Shown piece by piece: positions 1 to 11,054 of a stretch of DNA of 64,000 nt (position 1 is the first letter of the stretch; every line of letters begins with the position of its first letter). The translations under genes were made by a program, and so were the position numbers. A model generated the notes under the pieces. The model was not told where the DNA came from and made no database searches. It worked only from the letters and a program-made list of their open reading frames with translations. This DNA comes from Physcomitrium patens. Taxonomy: Eukaryota; Streptophyta; Bryopsida; Funariales; Funariaceae. The stretch covers positions 18,620,740 to 18,684,739 of the forward strand of contig NC_037256.1 of assembly GCF_000002425.4 (NCBI RefSeq), written 5' to 3'.

Positions 1-699
1 TTCATTGAGCGTTCGTGGATCAGGAAGAGTTAACAGCAAATCTTTCACATCATCTCTTAAACCCCAATAGAATTGACTCATCAACGCTTCTTCATCCCAA
101 TTGATGTCGCATACTAATTGCCTGAAATCCGAAGCATAGACTGATGTAGAACGCATCCCTTGTCGTAGCGACCGGATCTTTGTTGTAGCTCATCGAACCT
201 TATCGTGTTCACCAAATGCTTCCACAAATGCTTCCAAAAAGGTTTTGAAGTTGTTTAATGTGGATGATCGTTTCTCAAACAAAGGAGCAAACTATGATAG
301 AGCTTGTCCCGTAAGTAAGGTTCCAACAAGCCCAACACATGACTCCTCCGTTGGATATCGTTCGGGCTATAAAACTGTTATCAACCTGATTTGATTGACG
401 AATCCTCGAAACTTGGAACGTGTTCCATCAAACTTATCTGGAAGGCTAACTCGAGGCTCCTTATGTTGTAGAACTAGTGGTTCTTGTCGAACCTGAGGTA
501 AAGTTGTTTCTCCAAGTACCAAAATTTGAGGCTGGTGTAGTTTAGATTGTGCTATCCCAGATACTCCATCATTATGAAGCCTTGCCACCACTCCTTCAAT
601 CTCTGCAGTTCTTTGTGATAACGTACCGAGGGCATTCATAATAGCATCTAACTTAGACTCTGAACTTTCTGTCATACTAATGTCTTGACCTCCGGCCAT
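1..699 (-). pseudogene. Ty3/gypsy gag fragment, element G
   Basis: This is the N-terminal part of a retrotransposon Gag, read on the minus strand and running off the left window edge. The intact stretch 699-367 encodes a start methionine, a polar region predicted to form a coiled coil (SKLDAIMNALGTLSQ), and the conserved gypsy Gag entry motif LPDKFDGTRSKFRGFVNQIR. A TAA then breaks the frame. Sequence down to position 1 still resembles Gag but has further stops. The primer site and LTR of the same element lie just to the right, so this is the 5' end of element G. Gag would form the cytoplasmic virus-like particle. The family is clear from the motif; the exact gypsy lineage is not. Confidence 0.75.
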
Positions 700-943
700 T
701 CTAAAAGAAGGACAAAAATGACCCTATAAGAGGCAATATTGGTTTATAGGAGGGTAATCCACAACCTATAAAATGCCTTAAGAATTTCAAGAAGAGGGGT
801 AATCCACTCTCTCCAAGAAGAATAAGACTCCAATATTGTAACAGAAGAAGTATCAGTTTAGAGGAGGGTAATCCGCAACCTCTAAAAAATGCTAGTATAC
901 CTATAAGTAGAGGGATAATCCACACTCTACTAAGAAAGAACTA

Positions 944-957
944 GCTCTGATATCTCA
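944..957 (-). other. Primer-binding site of element G (initiator-Met type)
   Basis: The plus strand reads GCTCTGATATCTCA, whose complement resembles the plant initiator tRNA-Met primer site TGGTATCAGAGC with a small change. It lies between the gag leader and the LTR, as expected for a minus-strand element. Confidence 0.5.
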
Positions 958-1474
958 AGTTAGTGTAGTCTCGACAAACTGTCACGGACACAAAATACAG
1001 ATTTAAAATCTAACAAGAAGTTCAAGAAGAAGTGGCAGAACTAGATTAAACAGATGAGTACAAGAACAACACTAGAAAGGTGAGCTAGAACTCCAAGAGA
1101 TGTGTTGTCAAGACTGAAGAACTCTTCAGCCTCAATCCCTATATATACTCCTACTTAGGAAGCTTCTCGAGCTACTTCTATTAACTAGGAAGCTTCTAGA
1201 AGGTTCCAGAGGCTTCCTTTCTAGAAGGTTCTAGAAACTTCTCGAGCTACTTCTATTAACTAGGAAGCTTCTAGAAAGTTCCAAGGGATTCTTTTCTAGA
1301 AGCTTCTAGAAACTTCTCTTCTAGAAGGTTCCAGAGACTTCCCTTCTAGAAGCTTCTAGAAACTTCTCTCTAAAAGGTTCCAGAGGCTTCTCTTCTAGAA
1401 GGTTTCATAGGCTTGTTTTCTAGAAGGTTCTAGAAACTTCTCTCTAGAAAGTTCTAAGGAATATGTCCCTAACA
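957..1474 (-). repeat. LTR of element G (5' LTR)
   Basis: The right edge reads as LTR start TGTTAGGGACAT on the minus strand. The left edge is approximate because the primer site at 944-957 is separated by uncertain sequence from the conserved motif GTGTCCGTGACA (near 980). A TATATATA box lies at 1140-1147, read leftwards. The upstream (U3) half is packed with AGAAGCTTCTAGAA-like motifs. The downstream part includes CTGAAGAGTTCTTCAGT, which is shared with the inverted copy to the right. The TATA box with Gag downstream fits an LTR promoter reading leftwards. Confidence 0.7.
1159..1447. promoter_or_regulatory. Heat-shock-element-like array in the G LTR
   Basis: The sequence contains repeated alternating GAA and TTC units with exactly 2-bp spacers, the nGAAnnTTCn heat shock factor consensus. 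Uninterrupted runs include 1189-1206 (four perfect units), 1219-1241 (five), 1264-1281 (four), 1294-1316 (five) and 1344-1366 (five). The run starts at 1189, 1219, 1264, 1294, 1319 and 1344 all keep one 5-bp register. The array lies upstream of a TATA box at 1140-1147. Heat shock factor binding is inferred from the consensus and has not been shown. Confidence 0.65.
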
Positions 1475-1486
1475 ATTGGCAGAAGA

Positions 1487-1817
1487 TATTAGAGACATAG
1501 TCCTTAGAACCTTCTAGAGATAAGTTTCTAGAACCTTCTAGAAGCAAGTCTCTAGAACCTTCTAGAAGCTTCCTAGTTAGTAGAAGTTGCTTGAGAAGCT
1601 TCCTAAATAGAAGTATATATTGGAATCCAGGCTGAAGAGTTCTTCAGTCTCGACAACACATCTCTTAGAGCTCTAGCTCACCTCTCTAGTGTTGTTCTCA
1701 TTTAATTAATCTAGTTCTTGTCAAATCTTCTTGAACTTTTTGTTAGATCTCGAGTCTGTATTTCTGTGTCCATGACAATAACAAGGAGTTTGTTGCCTTA
1801 ACTCGACATACTCTAAG
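1487..1817 (+). repeat. Second G-type LTR, inverted relative to the first
   Basis: Starting at TATTAGAGACAT, this repeats the G LTR in the opposite orientation: GAA/TTC array, TATATATT box at 1614-1621, CTGAAGAGTTCTTCAGT, and an end near CTGTGTCCATGACA (1771-1777) or slightly beyond. It is shorter than its partner because it has fewer array units. Only 12 bp separate the two LTR starts. I see no clear primer site or Gag to its right, so it is probably a solo LTR or a truncated element. Confidence 0.65.
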
Positions 1818-2687
1818 TAAGTTTTTTTTCCTAATCACCATCTAATCACATCGTTTAGTACCTAAATTTCCATATTATCATTCATTCATTCATCTTATTA
1901 TCATTAATTAATATTATTTAATAATTTTAAAGAACTTTTTACTTCACTCTTGAAATTAATCTTAAATTCTTATCTTTCCATCTATTTTTACCTTTTAAGA
2001 ATAATATAAAAATATATATATAAAAATTAATCTGATCTTTTAATTTTTTTCTATTATTTTTAACCTTAATCTTTAATCTTTTACTTTTAATCTTCAACTT
2101 TTATTTCTATTACTTTTGAACTTTTTACTTAACTTTTAGTTATTAATTTTAATTTTAATTTTATTTTTTATTTTGTAATCTTTCAACTTTCATCTTTTAT
2201 CTTAAAAATCTTAACTTCATGTTAGTGCTGAACTTAAATATTTAAGGCTATTTATTATAGGATTTTCAATTTTAGATGAAGTTTGGTCATCAAAACTTCA
2301 TCCATGGATAACTTCTTATATATATCTCCGGTTCACATGGTTTAATATCTTTATGGAAAGCTTTAGATTAGTACTTTAGTATGGTATTAATTTTTCTTTT
2401 ATCTTCTCTTTCTTTTATACTAATTCGTAATTTTTAGAGTTTAAGTTTGATGAAATAAGTCTTGAAAGGTACTTAATTAAATGAACTACAAATACTAAAA
2501 ATTAAATCATAAAAATTTATAATTAATTTATTTATATTATTGGATTAATTTTGATTATTACATCATTTTTTTTCTATCTTATATATGATTTGCATCTCCA
2601 CATCAATTAATATTGGACTTTAAATTATAATCTAAGTTATCAATCTAGGTTATAATCTAATTAAATCAAATTTAAATAAGGAGAGAA
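1818..2687. other. AT-rich intergenic sequence
   Basis: Long T-rich and A-rich runs with no readable frame and no recognised repeat. I see nothing functional here. It may be decayed retroelement sequence left of element C1. Confidence 0.4.
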
Positions 2688-2838
2688 AAAACCACTCACA
2701 CAAACCACCAACCTAGCCTCAATTTTGGAAACTTCTAAAAACTTCTCAAATATGGCTTTAACTATCTAATTCTATACATCAACACTATGAATATCTTATC
2801 CATACCTTGTTATAGTTAATTTTCCTTCATTAATATAG
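2688..2838 (-). repeat. 3' LTR fragment of C1
   Basis: Shares CCTAGCCTCAATTTTGG and AACTTCTAAAAACTTCTC-like sequence with the C1 5' LTR at 36540-36653 in the same orientation. On the minus strand it is preceded by a purine-rich AGCAAAATGAAG tract, the equivalent of the C2 polypurine tract AAAATGGGGA. Its left limit is approximate. Confidence 0.55.
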
Positions 2839-5397
2839 TATGTCTTCATTTTGCTTAGAATAGTATCTCCAAATTGTTTCTTGATACTAGGTGAGGTTGT
2901 ATGTAGGTTTTCATGTTGCATTGTAGATGGGATAACCTTTTCAAAGCACTTTGTATTAAAGTTGTTGACATTGTTTGCCACAATAAAAGTAGCAATGCTC
3001 TAAAATGCTCTCTATTTCATATTTTCATTGATCATCAATTATAATTGATGGTGATGGTAGTAGTTGGTGTTGGTCCAAAAAACATTTTGATTCAATGTGA
3101 AGTTTTTTGAGTTGAAAAATATAGAAAATCGGATAGATCCAAATATGTGGCACAAACTCAAGATAGTGTGGAACATCAAAAATCACTACAAAAATGCAAA
3201 AAGATTAAAGCTAGTGAGGTACTAATTTATGGATTTGAGTTGATGTAGCAAGTAGAAAGTTCGTATTGGAGAATATCACATGTTCAATCCTTCAAAAGGT
3301 CTTATGTTGTCGATAATTATGTACATATTACTTCTATTAAGTTTAAATGATAAAGAGGTGATGCCATGTCTCTTATAAGGCTATTATAAGTTGTTACATA
3401 AATACTTCTATTATTAATGTTGTACTATAATTGCTTATAGTATGTAAAAATTAGTTAGAACATATAATATGTTCATAAGTCTTGATGTATATTAAAATAA
3501 TTAATAGATTAATTTAAAGAAAGTGGATATAAAAAATTTTATTTTGAGTTTTATCTATTTTAATTTTGGCATAAAAAAAATAGGACCTAAATGTTTAGTA
3601 TAAAGCCTTGGGAGAAGGTGGAAGCCTAAGAAAAAAAATCTAAACTAATAGGAGGCTAATTAAGAGGGATGAAAGTAAGGTATGATTGGATGAAGGCAAA
3701 AAATAGAGAACTTCATTCCTATTGGTCGAATACCATGCTCAATGGGTTTTAAGGAGGCTGCCCACGACCTTAACAAGGATTTTTGGCAACTTCAAAGGAG
3801 GCATTTGGAGACTTCAAAGAAGGCATTTGAAGACTTCGAAACAAGCATTTGGAAATTAAAAGCTAGGATTATAAAGTTTAGGATTTGAATTATAATTTGT
3901 GTATAAAAATTTAAGGATTTGGAGTTAAGATCAAAAAATTATAGCCATTTGAAATTAAGGTATTAATTTAAGACATATTGTTATTCTTTTGAAGATACAA
4001 AGAGTTGTACAGTAGTTTTTGAAGATCAAAAGATATGGCTAGAACAACAATTTTAAGGCCTACATCTTTTATGAAAGAATTATTGATTTTAGAATTCATG
4101 TAAAGGAGTTATAGAAAGTTGAAGGTGCTACTTCTAAATCAAAGGTAATAAGTGAGTGGTTTTATTTATAGTAATGGTTGGAGCCATAACTTAAGTTTTT
4201 GGACGAATTTTTAGCTTAAACTTTTAAGATAATATAAAATTTTGTGTTTAAAAGCTATATATACTAATTTCCTGGTATTTGAGCTTATATTTTGTGAAAT
4301 ATGAAGCAAATTATATGTAGATATATAAAGACAAGGGTTTAAAGTGACTATTAGGATTTTCAAGATATTTCAAGATCTACAAAGAATTTGCAATTGAAAT
4401 ATATTATAGAAGTTAATAAGAATAAACCAATATCTTATATAAAATTTGAATTTGTTTGGATGATCGGATTAGGAGATATAAGGTGCTGAAGTTTAGAAAA
4501 ATTTCTACATAAAGATATACAAGGTTTTAGAGGATTTTATCATATTTCGAGTATTGTTGGTTATTTGAGGCTTATATATTTGTTGTAATTTTTTAAAAAA
4601 TAAATATTTATATATAAACTTAGGATTTCTCCTATTTTCAAGCTTGATTGAATAATTAGTAATAGCCAAAAGCCTAGCGTTTTCTTGAGGCAAATTCTCT
4701 CTACTTCGACATTGATTTGTTGGTGTCAATGAGATAGTAGACAGTAACTAGTATAATCAAATATTCATTAATATCAAGAAAAAATGGTGAATGACTAGTA
4801 CTTGCTTGAATACTATTATTGTAAGTAAATTCTAAGGGCATTAACTATTTATTTCAATCATTATAATGAATCACCACAAATGTCAATAGCATATCTTTTA
4901 AATTTCAATTTGCATGCTCTATTTGTCCATCTATTTGAAAATGGAAGATCATAGATACGGCAAGTCATATGCCTAATAGTTTGAATAAAGCTTGCCAAAA
5001 ACTTATTATGAAGCATGGATTCTAATCTAAAATAATGATATGAGATAATTCATCATGACAAAAGATAGTATTAAAAAAGACTCATGCAAGTATTGAGGCA
5101 TCAATATCAAAGTGCATCATAGTAAAGAGAAGTTGCTTTGAAAATCAATCTACAAAGACAACAACCACAACATAATTATAAGGCATCTGCAATAAATACG
5201 TAATGAGGTTCATAGTCACTTACTTCCAACATATCATAAGTAATGAAATTGGTTGCAATAGTTTAAAAGATGTTGTGTTATATACTTTGTTATATTAGCA
5301 TGACTTGTAGGAGTGTACAAAAGCTCAAACATCATAATCCAAACTTGTCCAAAACCATGTCTTTCAGATCTGTTCTAAAGTCTTTTCATGCCTCAGA
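2839..5397 (-). pseudogene. C1 integrase remnant, interrupted by solo LTR D1
   Basis: Read on the minus strand, 5397-4716 and then 3417-2839 parallel the C2 integrase at 32900-34170 almost phrase for phrase. Shared parts are the zinc-finger region, the catalytic core and the C-terminal region. It carries many stops. D1 (3418-4711) separates the halves. The right end at 5397 is the exact insertion point of C2: joining 34710 to 5397 after removing C2 restores the sequence seen in the intact C2 counterpart. Confidence 0.6.
3418..4711 (+). mobile_element. Solo LTR D1
   Basis: About 1.29 kb, without coding capacity. It starts TGTTGTACTATAATTGC and ends CTACTTCGACA, matching D2. The flanks read TTAA (3414-3417) and TTGA (4712-4715), a 4-bp target duplication with one change. 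Its middle shares GGCTGCCC-AAGGCC-like and TTAGGATTT segments with D2, D3 and D5. It sits in C1 integrase. Confidence 0.65.
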
Positions 5398-5948
5398 TGT
5401 AATAGGATATAGATAAAATAATTGTATAGATAGTTAGAACCATGAAAGTTTTTAGAATTAGGATTAGATTAATAGACCAAATAAGATCCACCATAGAACA
5501 TTCTAGAAAATATTTAAGGTGGTTATTTAGGTAGGGCCTATTATAGAACCTTCTAGAAAAGAATTAAGGTGGTTATGTATATGGAATCTACCATGGAACC
5601 TTCTAAAAGGAATTTAAGGTAGTTATCTAAGTAGAATCTATCACTTAGGAATATTTAAGAAAGTCAAAGATTGTAGAATATAATATAAATAGGACTGACT
5701 AAGGCCTTTTGGAATATATAGTCAAGTATGGCTTTGGATCCTTTTTCTTAATACAATTGAATTTTGAATCTTCGTATTTTGTTTTGTTTTATCTTAATTT
5801 TGATTGCTCAATTCTGTCTTCTATGTTCCATTCTATTTAGTTCTATTCAATTTAATTTTGATCTATTTTGTCGTATATTATAATAAGGCTTTATGTTACT
5901 GTAGATTAGAAGGATCTTAGATTTTTGAGATATTTTGATCATTTTTCA
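5398..5948 (+). repeat. 5' LTR of C2
   Basis: 551 bp from TGTAATAGG to ATTTTTCA. It is homologous throughout to the 3' LTR 34181-34709 and, inverted, to the C1 LTR at 36194-36653. It contains repeated 'accttctagaaaa..ttaaggtggttat' units. Confidence 0.75.
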
Positions 5949-5961
5949 TTGATATTAAAGC
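5949..5961 (+). other. Primer-binding site of C2
   Basis: TTGATATTAAAGC directly after the LTR end is a decayed form of TTGGTATCAGAGC, the plant initiator tRNA-Met site. Confidence 0.6.
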
Positions 5962-6029
5962 AAATATTACACTATTTACTTTTGATAGCATGTCAATAGT
6001 CATCATCTAGTCCAAGATCAAATATTATA

Positions 6030-8754
6030 GTCACATTGGGTACTATATTGAGCCTACTATAAGCTACTTTTAAAAAATCAATTCACAGAAGAAAAGGCAT
6101 TACAATAGTAGAGTCGAGCAAAAAAATTACAGCATAGGAGAAATGGCCAAGTAATCCTAGATGGAGGCCCAAATATAATACTTCTTAAATCAGATAGCTA
6201 CTTTGCAAGGAAAAATAGAAGCCTTAAGGACAAAAAAGTTGATATCTAATAGGCTAAAATTGAGTAAGCTTATTACATACTTTAGGACTTCAAGATAAGA
6301 AGATGTATGTCAATGGCTCTTTAGCATGCAACAATACCTCCAACTATTTGGAGCAAATACAGCTGAATGAATTATAAATGTAACTAGCTATTTGAAAGAT
6401 ACAACAGCCATTTGGTAGTAACATCGAGTTCAAAGCTATAGAACTCAAAGTGGATTTTGTAATTAAGAGGAGTTTGAGATTGAGTTTAGGAATCAATTTT
6501 AGTCCATCAATATGAAGAAGATAGCATACAATTAGTTGACAAATCTTACACAATCAAGGTCGATGTAAGATTATATTTCTTGATTCAAGTCCCTACATCT
6601 CCAAATTGACAATATTTCAAAAGTAGAGATGATGGATTGATTCTTATAAGATTTAAAACCTGAGGTCTAGGAAGAAGTGGAGCTAATTGTGTCATATTGT
6701 AATTACTTATAATATATAAAAATTAATTGAGACATATAATATGTTTGTAAGTCTTAATGTAGATTAGATTAGTAAGTAAATAAATTTAAACTGAATTGAT
6801 ATAGGAAAATTTATTTGGAGATTTATTTATTTTGATTATAGTATTTATATTATGTAGGATTTAGATATTTAGTATAAAACTTAAGAGAAGGTTGAAATCT
6901 AAAGATGAAAGTCTAAACTATTGGGAGGCTTACTAGAAGAGATGAAAGTAAGGCATGGTTGGATGAAGGCAAGGAATGGAGATCTTCATTCCTATTGGTC
7001 AAAGGCCATGCCCAATGGCTTCAAGGAGGCTACCCAAGGCCTTATTAGGGATTAGGATTTCTCTTTCAAAGTTATTTGAGCTTTGGAGGCTAGGATCAAC
7101 AAGTTCAAGGTTTTGAGTATAATTTGGATGAAGAGTTTATGTGATTTCGAGTTTTTATAAAGGAGATTTAGGTGTTCAAAGTTAAGGTGTCAAATTTGTA
7201 CCTACTGTCACTCTTTGAAGCATAACGTATGCGTACAGAAAGGAATAAAAGATCGGCAATTGGATTTGAAAAGAACACTTTCTTGGCTACATTTTATATA
7301 TACAATTTAATAAATTCTAAGTCTTGATGAAGGAGTTATAGGGCATTGATGACAGCACATGTAATTCAAAGGTAGTAAGTGAATCATTTTGTTGATAGTA
7401 ATGGTTGGAGCCATATCTTGAGTTTCTGGACGAATTTTTGGCTCAAAATCTTATAACTATGAGTTATTAAGTTAAAAAGCTATTAGAAAATTTTTTATGG
7501 TATTTTATTACTAATTTTGTGAGATATAAAGAAAATAGCATGCGGATGTATGTAAGCTAGGGTTTAAAGCTACTATTAGGATTTTGGTGATATCTCAAGA
7601 TCCGTAACAAATTTGTAATTAAATTTCTTTGTGGTGGTTTTTGAGAGCATATCAGTACTCCCTGTAAAATTTTAGATTGTTTGGACAGTCCAATCGTAAG
7701 ATATGAGCTGTTGAAGTTTGAAAAACATTTCTCATAAGGATATATAAGATTTTAAGATACTTTATCATACATTTGGATATTTTCTTGATACTTGGGCTTA
7801 TGTTTTGATGTAATTATCCTCAAAGGAAATCTGTTTTATATATAAACTTGGTACTTTTATATCTTAGACTTGATTGAGCATTTAGTGGTAGCCACAAGTC
7901 CAACACTTTCTTGAGGCAAACTCTCTCTACCTCGACAATGGATCTACAAACATTTAAAGAGGCAATTTGGATTATAGAGAGGGTCAATGCTATAGATTTT
8001 AGAAATTGTGGAGTACAACCTATAGTATGAAGTCCTATGCTCCTATCTAATACTATAACACAACAACCAATGCCAATAGAGATTGATACCCTATAAAGAT
8101 CATTGACACCACAAAGACGACAAATATTGGTACAAAAGATATTATATTTCTATTGTCGAGAGCTAGGCCTTCAAATCAAAGGTTGTCCAAAATATCAAAA
8201 TTCAAGCACCAACAAGACAAGGCATGTTCATAGTCTTAAAATTCACTAAGTCAAAAATGAAATAGAGAAGGAAAACATGGCTCTCTAATAAAGGCACCAA
8301 ATGCCGATATAAGAGATAGCTATTCTCTCTCAGAAAAAAATGGCATAGCCTTGGATAATTATAAAAAGAATTTACAGGTACATCTAATGAAATTACTAAG
8401 AAGACAACCATATTGAGTGCTTGTAGATTGTATCTCTATAAAAAATTGCATCTCAATTAAAATTGTTGACCGGCTATAAATTAAAACTAAGGCAATCAAA
8501 AGAAGAAGTATATACCTTACGGATGATTGAGAGAACATATTGAGTGAGACATGTGAAGAAGAAACCTTGATATTCATAGATGCCTACATCTTAAGAGAGA
8601 GATTCAAGATGACAAAGCTTAATTATGATGTTATCTTTGATAAACCATAGCTATAAATAAAAAATAATCAAATTAATTGGGAAGCAAGATCAATCTCTTT
8701 TAAAATTACAGGCTGCTGTCGTAATATGTAAAGTCTTGCTTGAAAATGTTCCAA
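6030..8754 (+). pseudogene. C2 gag-protease remnant, split by D2
   Basis: Plus-strand Gag sequence runs to 6684 and resumes at 7938 after D2. Across the join, the right piece reads TFKEAI..RVNAIDF, matching the C1 Gag motif TFEEAL..KVNAIDF on the opposite strand at about 35450. Farther on, around 8620, YDVIF resembles the protease-to-polymerase motif also present in C1 (YDVISGMPWL). The frame has many stops. Protease is cut at 8754 by insertion of the old A element. Confidence 0.6.
6690..7937 (+). mobile_element. Solo LTR D2
   Basis: 1248 bp from TGTCATATTGTAATTAC to CTACCTCGACA, inserted in C2 gag. The flanks ATTG (6686-6689) and ATGG (7938-7941) give a 4-bp duplication with one change. There is no internal coding sequence. 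The ends TGTCAT...CGACA resemble those of family A LTRs (TGTCGT...ACGACA), which suggests a related clade. Confidence 0.7.
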
Positions 8755-8834
8755 TGTCATATTACATGGTATTTAATTTGAGAATACATTGGGTACTTGG
8801 GTGTGGAAGATAAAGAAAAAATTGCAACAACAAA

Positions 8835-9235
8835 TAATGAGCAACAGTAATTGGCTTGGATAATAGTAACTAGTAGTAGCAACCTATAATCAATAATAAT
8901 GACCAATAACCAATAGTAGTAGCCAATAATCAGTAATATTAGCCAATAACTAGTAGTGGTAACCAAAAACCAATAGCAGTAATCAATATCCAATAACAAT
9001 AGCCGATAACCAGTAGCAAAATCAATATTCAATAGTAAAAACCAATATCCAGTAGTAATAACCAATATCCAATAGCAATAGCCGATAACCAATAGAAAAA
9101 TCAATATTCAATAGCAAAAATCAATATCTTATAGCAATAATCAATAACCAGTAACAATAGCCAATAACTAATAGCGGTTACCAAAAATCAATAGCAATAT
9201 CCAATACTTAGTAGTAGTATTCAATAACCACTAGC
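8835..9235. repeat. Degenerate CCAATARC tandem repeat inside the LTR
   Basis: Dozens of imperfect copies of a 10-21-bp unit built from CAATAACCAGTAGCAATAG-type words. The same type of array lies at the same place in the 5' LTR (25805-26215), with different unit order and number. The long frame through it (many Tyr, Trp, Leu) is a repeat artefact. Confidence 0.75.
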
Positions 9236-9504
9236 AAAAACCAAAATCCTTCAAAAATATAGAACTTTAGCACTCAATTTCTTTTTATCCAACTATTGGA
9301 TTGAGTTCAAATTTCTAATGAGCAAGTTAATATTCTTAACTTCAAATGGATGATAATCACAAAAATGTGCTCGGGTGTCGGTTGGCCTTCTTTTTCAAAC
9401 TAAATGTTGAATTTCCAGCACCAATTTCTTCTTATTAAACCATTCAATCAATCTCAAAATTCTCATATACAAAGAAAAATAAGTCTACTATCCAAATACA
9501 CAAC

Positions 9505-10281
9505 TATAAAATAGATATTAGTTCGTTTTTGTAAGATATTGGTAAAATAAACTAATAGTCCATAGAATAGTCAGTTTAGGAGGACGGATGGTTGATTTAA
9601 TTATTAAAAACAGTTAATTATAAGATTATGATTAGGATCTGGAAATCAGTAGCAATTATATAGAAGTTGTAGAAGTTTGTTGGGGGGCCAGACTGTGATA
9701 GTCATGAGCTGAGGTTAAGCTTGGTACTTCTTCTTTATTTTTTTTTATTTTATTTTCTTAGTTCTTGAAGAGTAATGGATAGTTTCTAAATACTGAGAAG
9801 TGAGTATGTCGAATAAATCAGAGATTGATTTATGAGTTATTGATTATGTAATTAGAATACTGAGTAATTAAATTATATGAGAAGTTATTGGAATATTGAT
9901 TATAGATGGAAGATTATGATTGTTGTTTATTGAGAGTTGTATATGTGTGTTTCAATAGAGAAAGTCTGTCATTATAGGAATTCTATGAATTTAGATTGGT
10001 TGGAGTGAAGTCTATTATTCCTGGTGTTGGATGGAATTTATTGAGTTTTGAGAGATCCTTTGAGAGTGCAAAGTTACACATTGTGGTTATTAGTTGATGA
10101 AGGAGTATTGTTACTGGGAGGAAGCATTGTAGTATTTTTTAGTATTTTAGTGGTTCGGAATACAGTTAATTGTGTGACCTTAACAAGTGAAATTCATATA
10201 CTTAGTCTTTTCCTATGTTCAAATTTTCTTATACATGTTTATTCTGTAAAGAATTGTAGAATAAGTAAAACGACATTTACA
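9505..10281 (+). mobile_element. Solo LTR of family B
   Basis: 777 bp, the reverse complement of the B LTRs at 44209-44956 and 53251-53999. It starts TATAAAATAGATATT and ends CGACATTTACA. It is flanked by ACAAC (9500-9504) and ACAAT (10282-10286), a 5-bp duplication with one change. The uninterrupted site is seen in the A-old 5' LTR at about 26470 (ATACATAATTTTCACTCC). Only the LTR remains, so the internal part was lost by LTR-LTR recombination. Confidence 0.85.
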
Positions 10282-11041
10282 ACAATTCTCACTCCAATCC
10301 AATTAGTAGATTGTAAAAAAATCTTAAAAATCCTCACTCGACCTAAAATTCTACTTACTGAGACCTTCACTCACTTAAACCTCAATAATCCTCAATTCAA
10401 TTGTTAGATCTAGCCAAATTTTACAATACATATTAAGCACAACTATAACCATTAACCAACAAAATTTCACTTGTAGATTTATTACAAATTCTTGAAATTG
10501 CCTTAAATATCAATTTTATTTTATTTCATAAAATCTAAGTCATCCAAAAATAAATTGACTTTGTAAAGCTCTTACAAAGTCATTATAAATCCAAATCTTA
10601 TAAAAAAAATGCTTATAGAAATCCTATCTAGTTTACTTTCAAATCCCATTCTTTGATCTACCAAAGAGCCTTAGAATTGCCATAGGTGCCCAGTTTTGTG
10701 CCTCGGGATTTGATTTCAATCCAAGTTGATAACTGGCTCTCTTCGAGTATCAAATTTTGTCTTTATGAGTTAATTTTTTTTAAAATCAACTCCTAACTTC
10801 TTTTTATGAATGCTCATATTCTTTATTTTCCTAATCTACTTTATTTTGCCTTATTTATGGTCCAACAAAGAAAATAGAAGGCCATTTGGTAAAAGATAAT
10901 ATTGGCACTTTTTAATTATACTACCCTTTTGACTATTAACTATATTTCTAAGATAATTTGGTCTAATACTTTGAACTAAGATCTTCTATATTATAATAAT
11001 TTTCATACTCTTTCACCTATTAGTTGTATTATATCATGACA

Positions 11042-11054
11042 TCCACCTCCTCTA
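11042..11054 (-). other. Polypurine tract of A-old
   Basis: On the minus strand AGAGGAGGTGGA directly precedes the 3' LTR. The A-young counterpart is AGAGGGGGTGGA. This is the plus-strand primer site for reverse transcription. Confidence 0.7.

Larger units (their letters stand above)
8755..11041 (-). repeat. 3' LTR of A-old, containing a solo B LTR
   Basis: Runs from TGTCATATTACATGG to ATATCATGACA. It is colinear with 25728-27235 except for 9500-10281, the B solo LTR plus its target duplication. It includes a CAATAAC-type simple-repeat section at 8835-9235. Confidence 0.75.

Noticed and set aside
2796..2981. 61-codon minus-strand frame
   Set aside because: It falls in the decayed integrase end and LTR of C1 and matches the same region of C2 in another frame.
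8757..9104. Minus-strand frame rich in Tyr, Trp, Leu and Ile
   Set aside because: It lies wholly in the CAATAAC-type repeat of the A-old LTR; the residue pattern follows the DNA repeat.
8835..9235. Possible CRISPR-like array
   Set aside because: Units are short, contiguous and degenerate, without unique spacers, and the DNA is from a eukaryotic nucleus.
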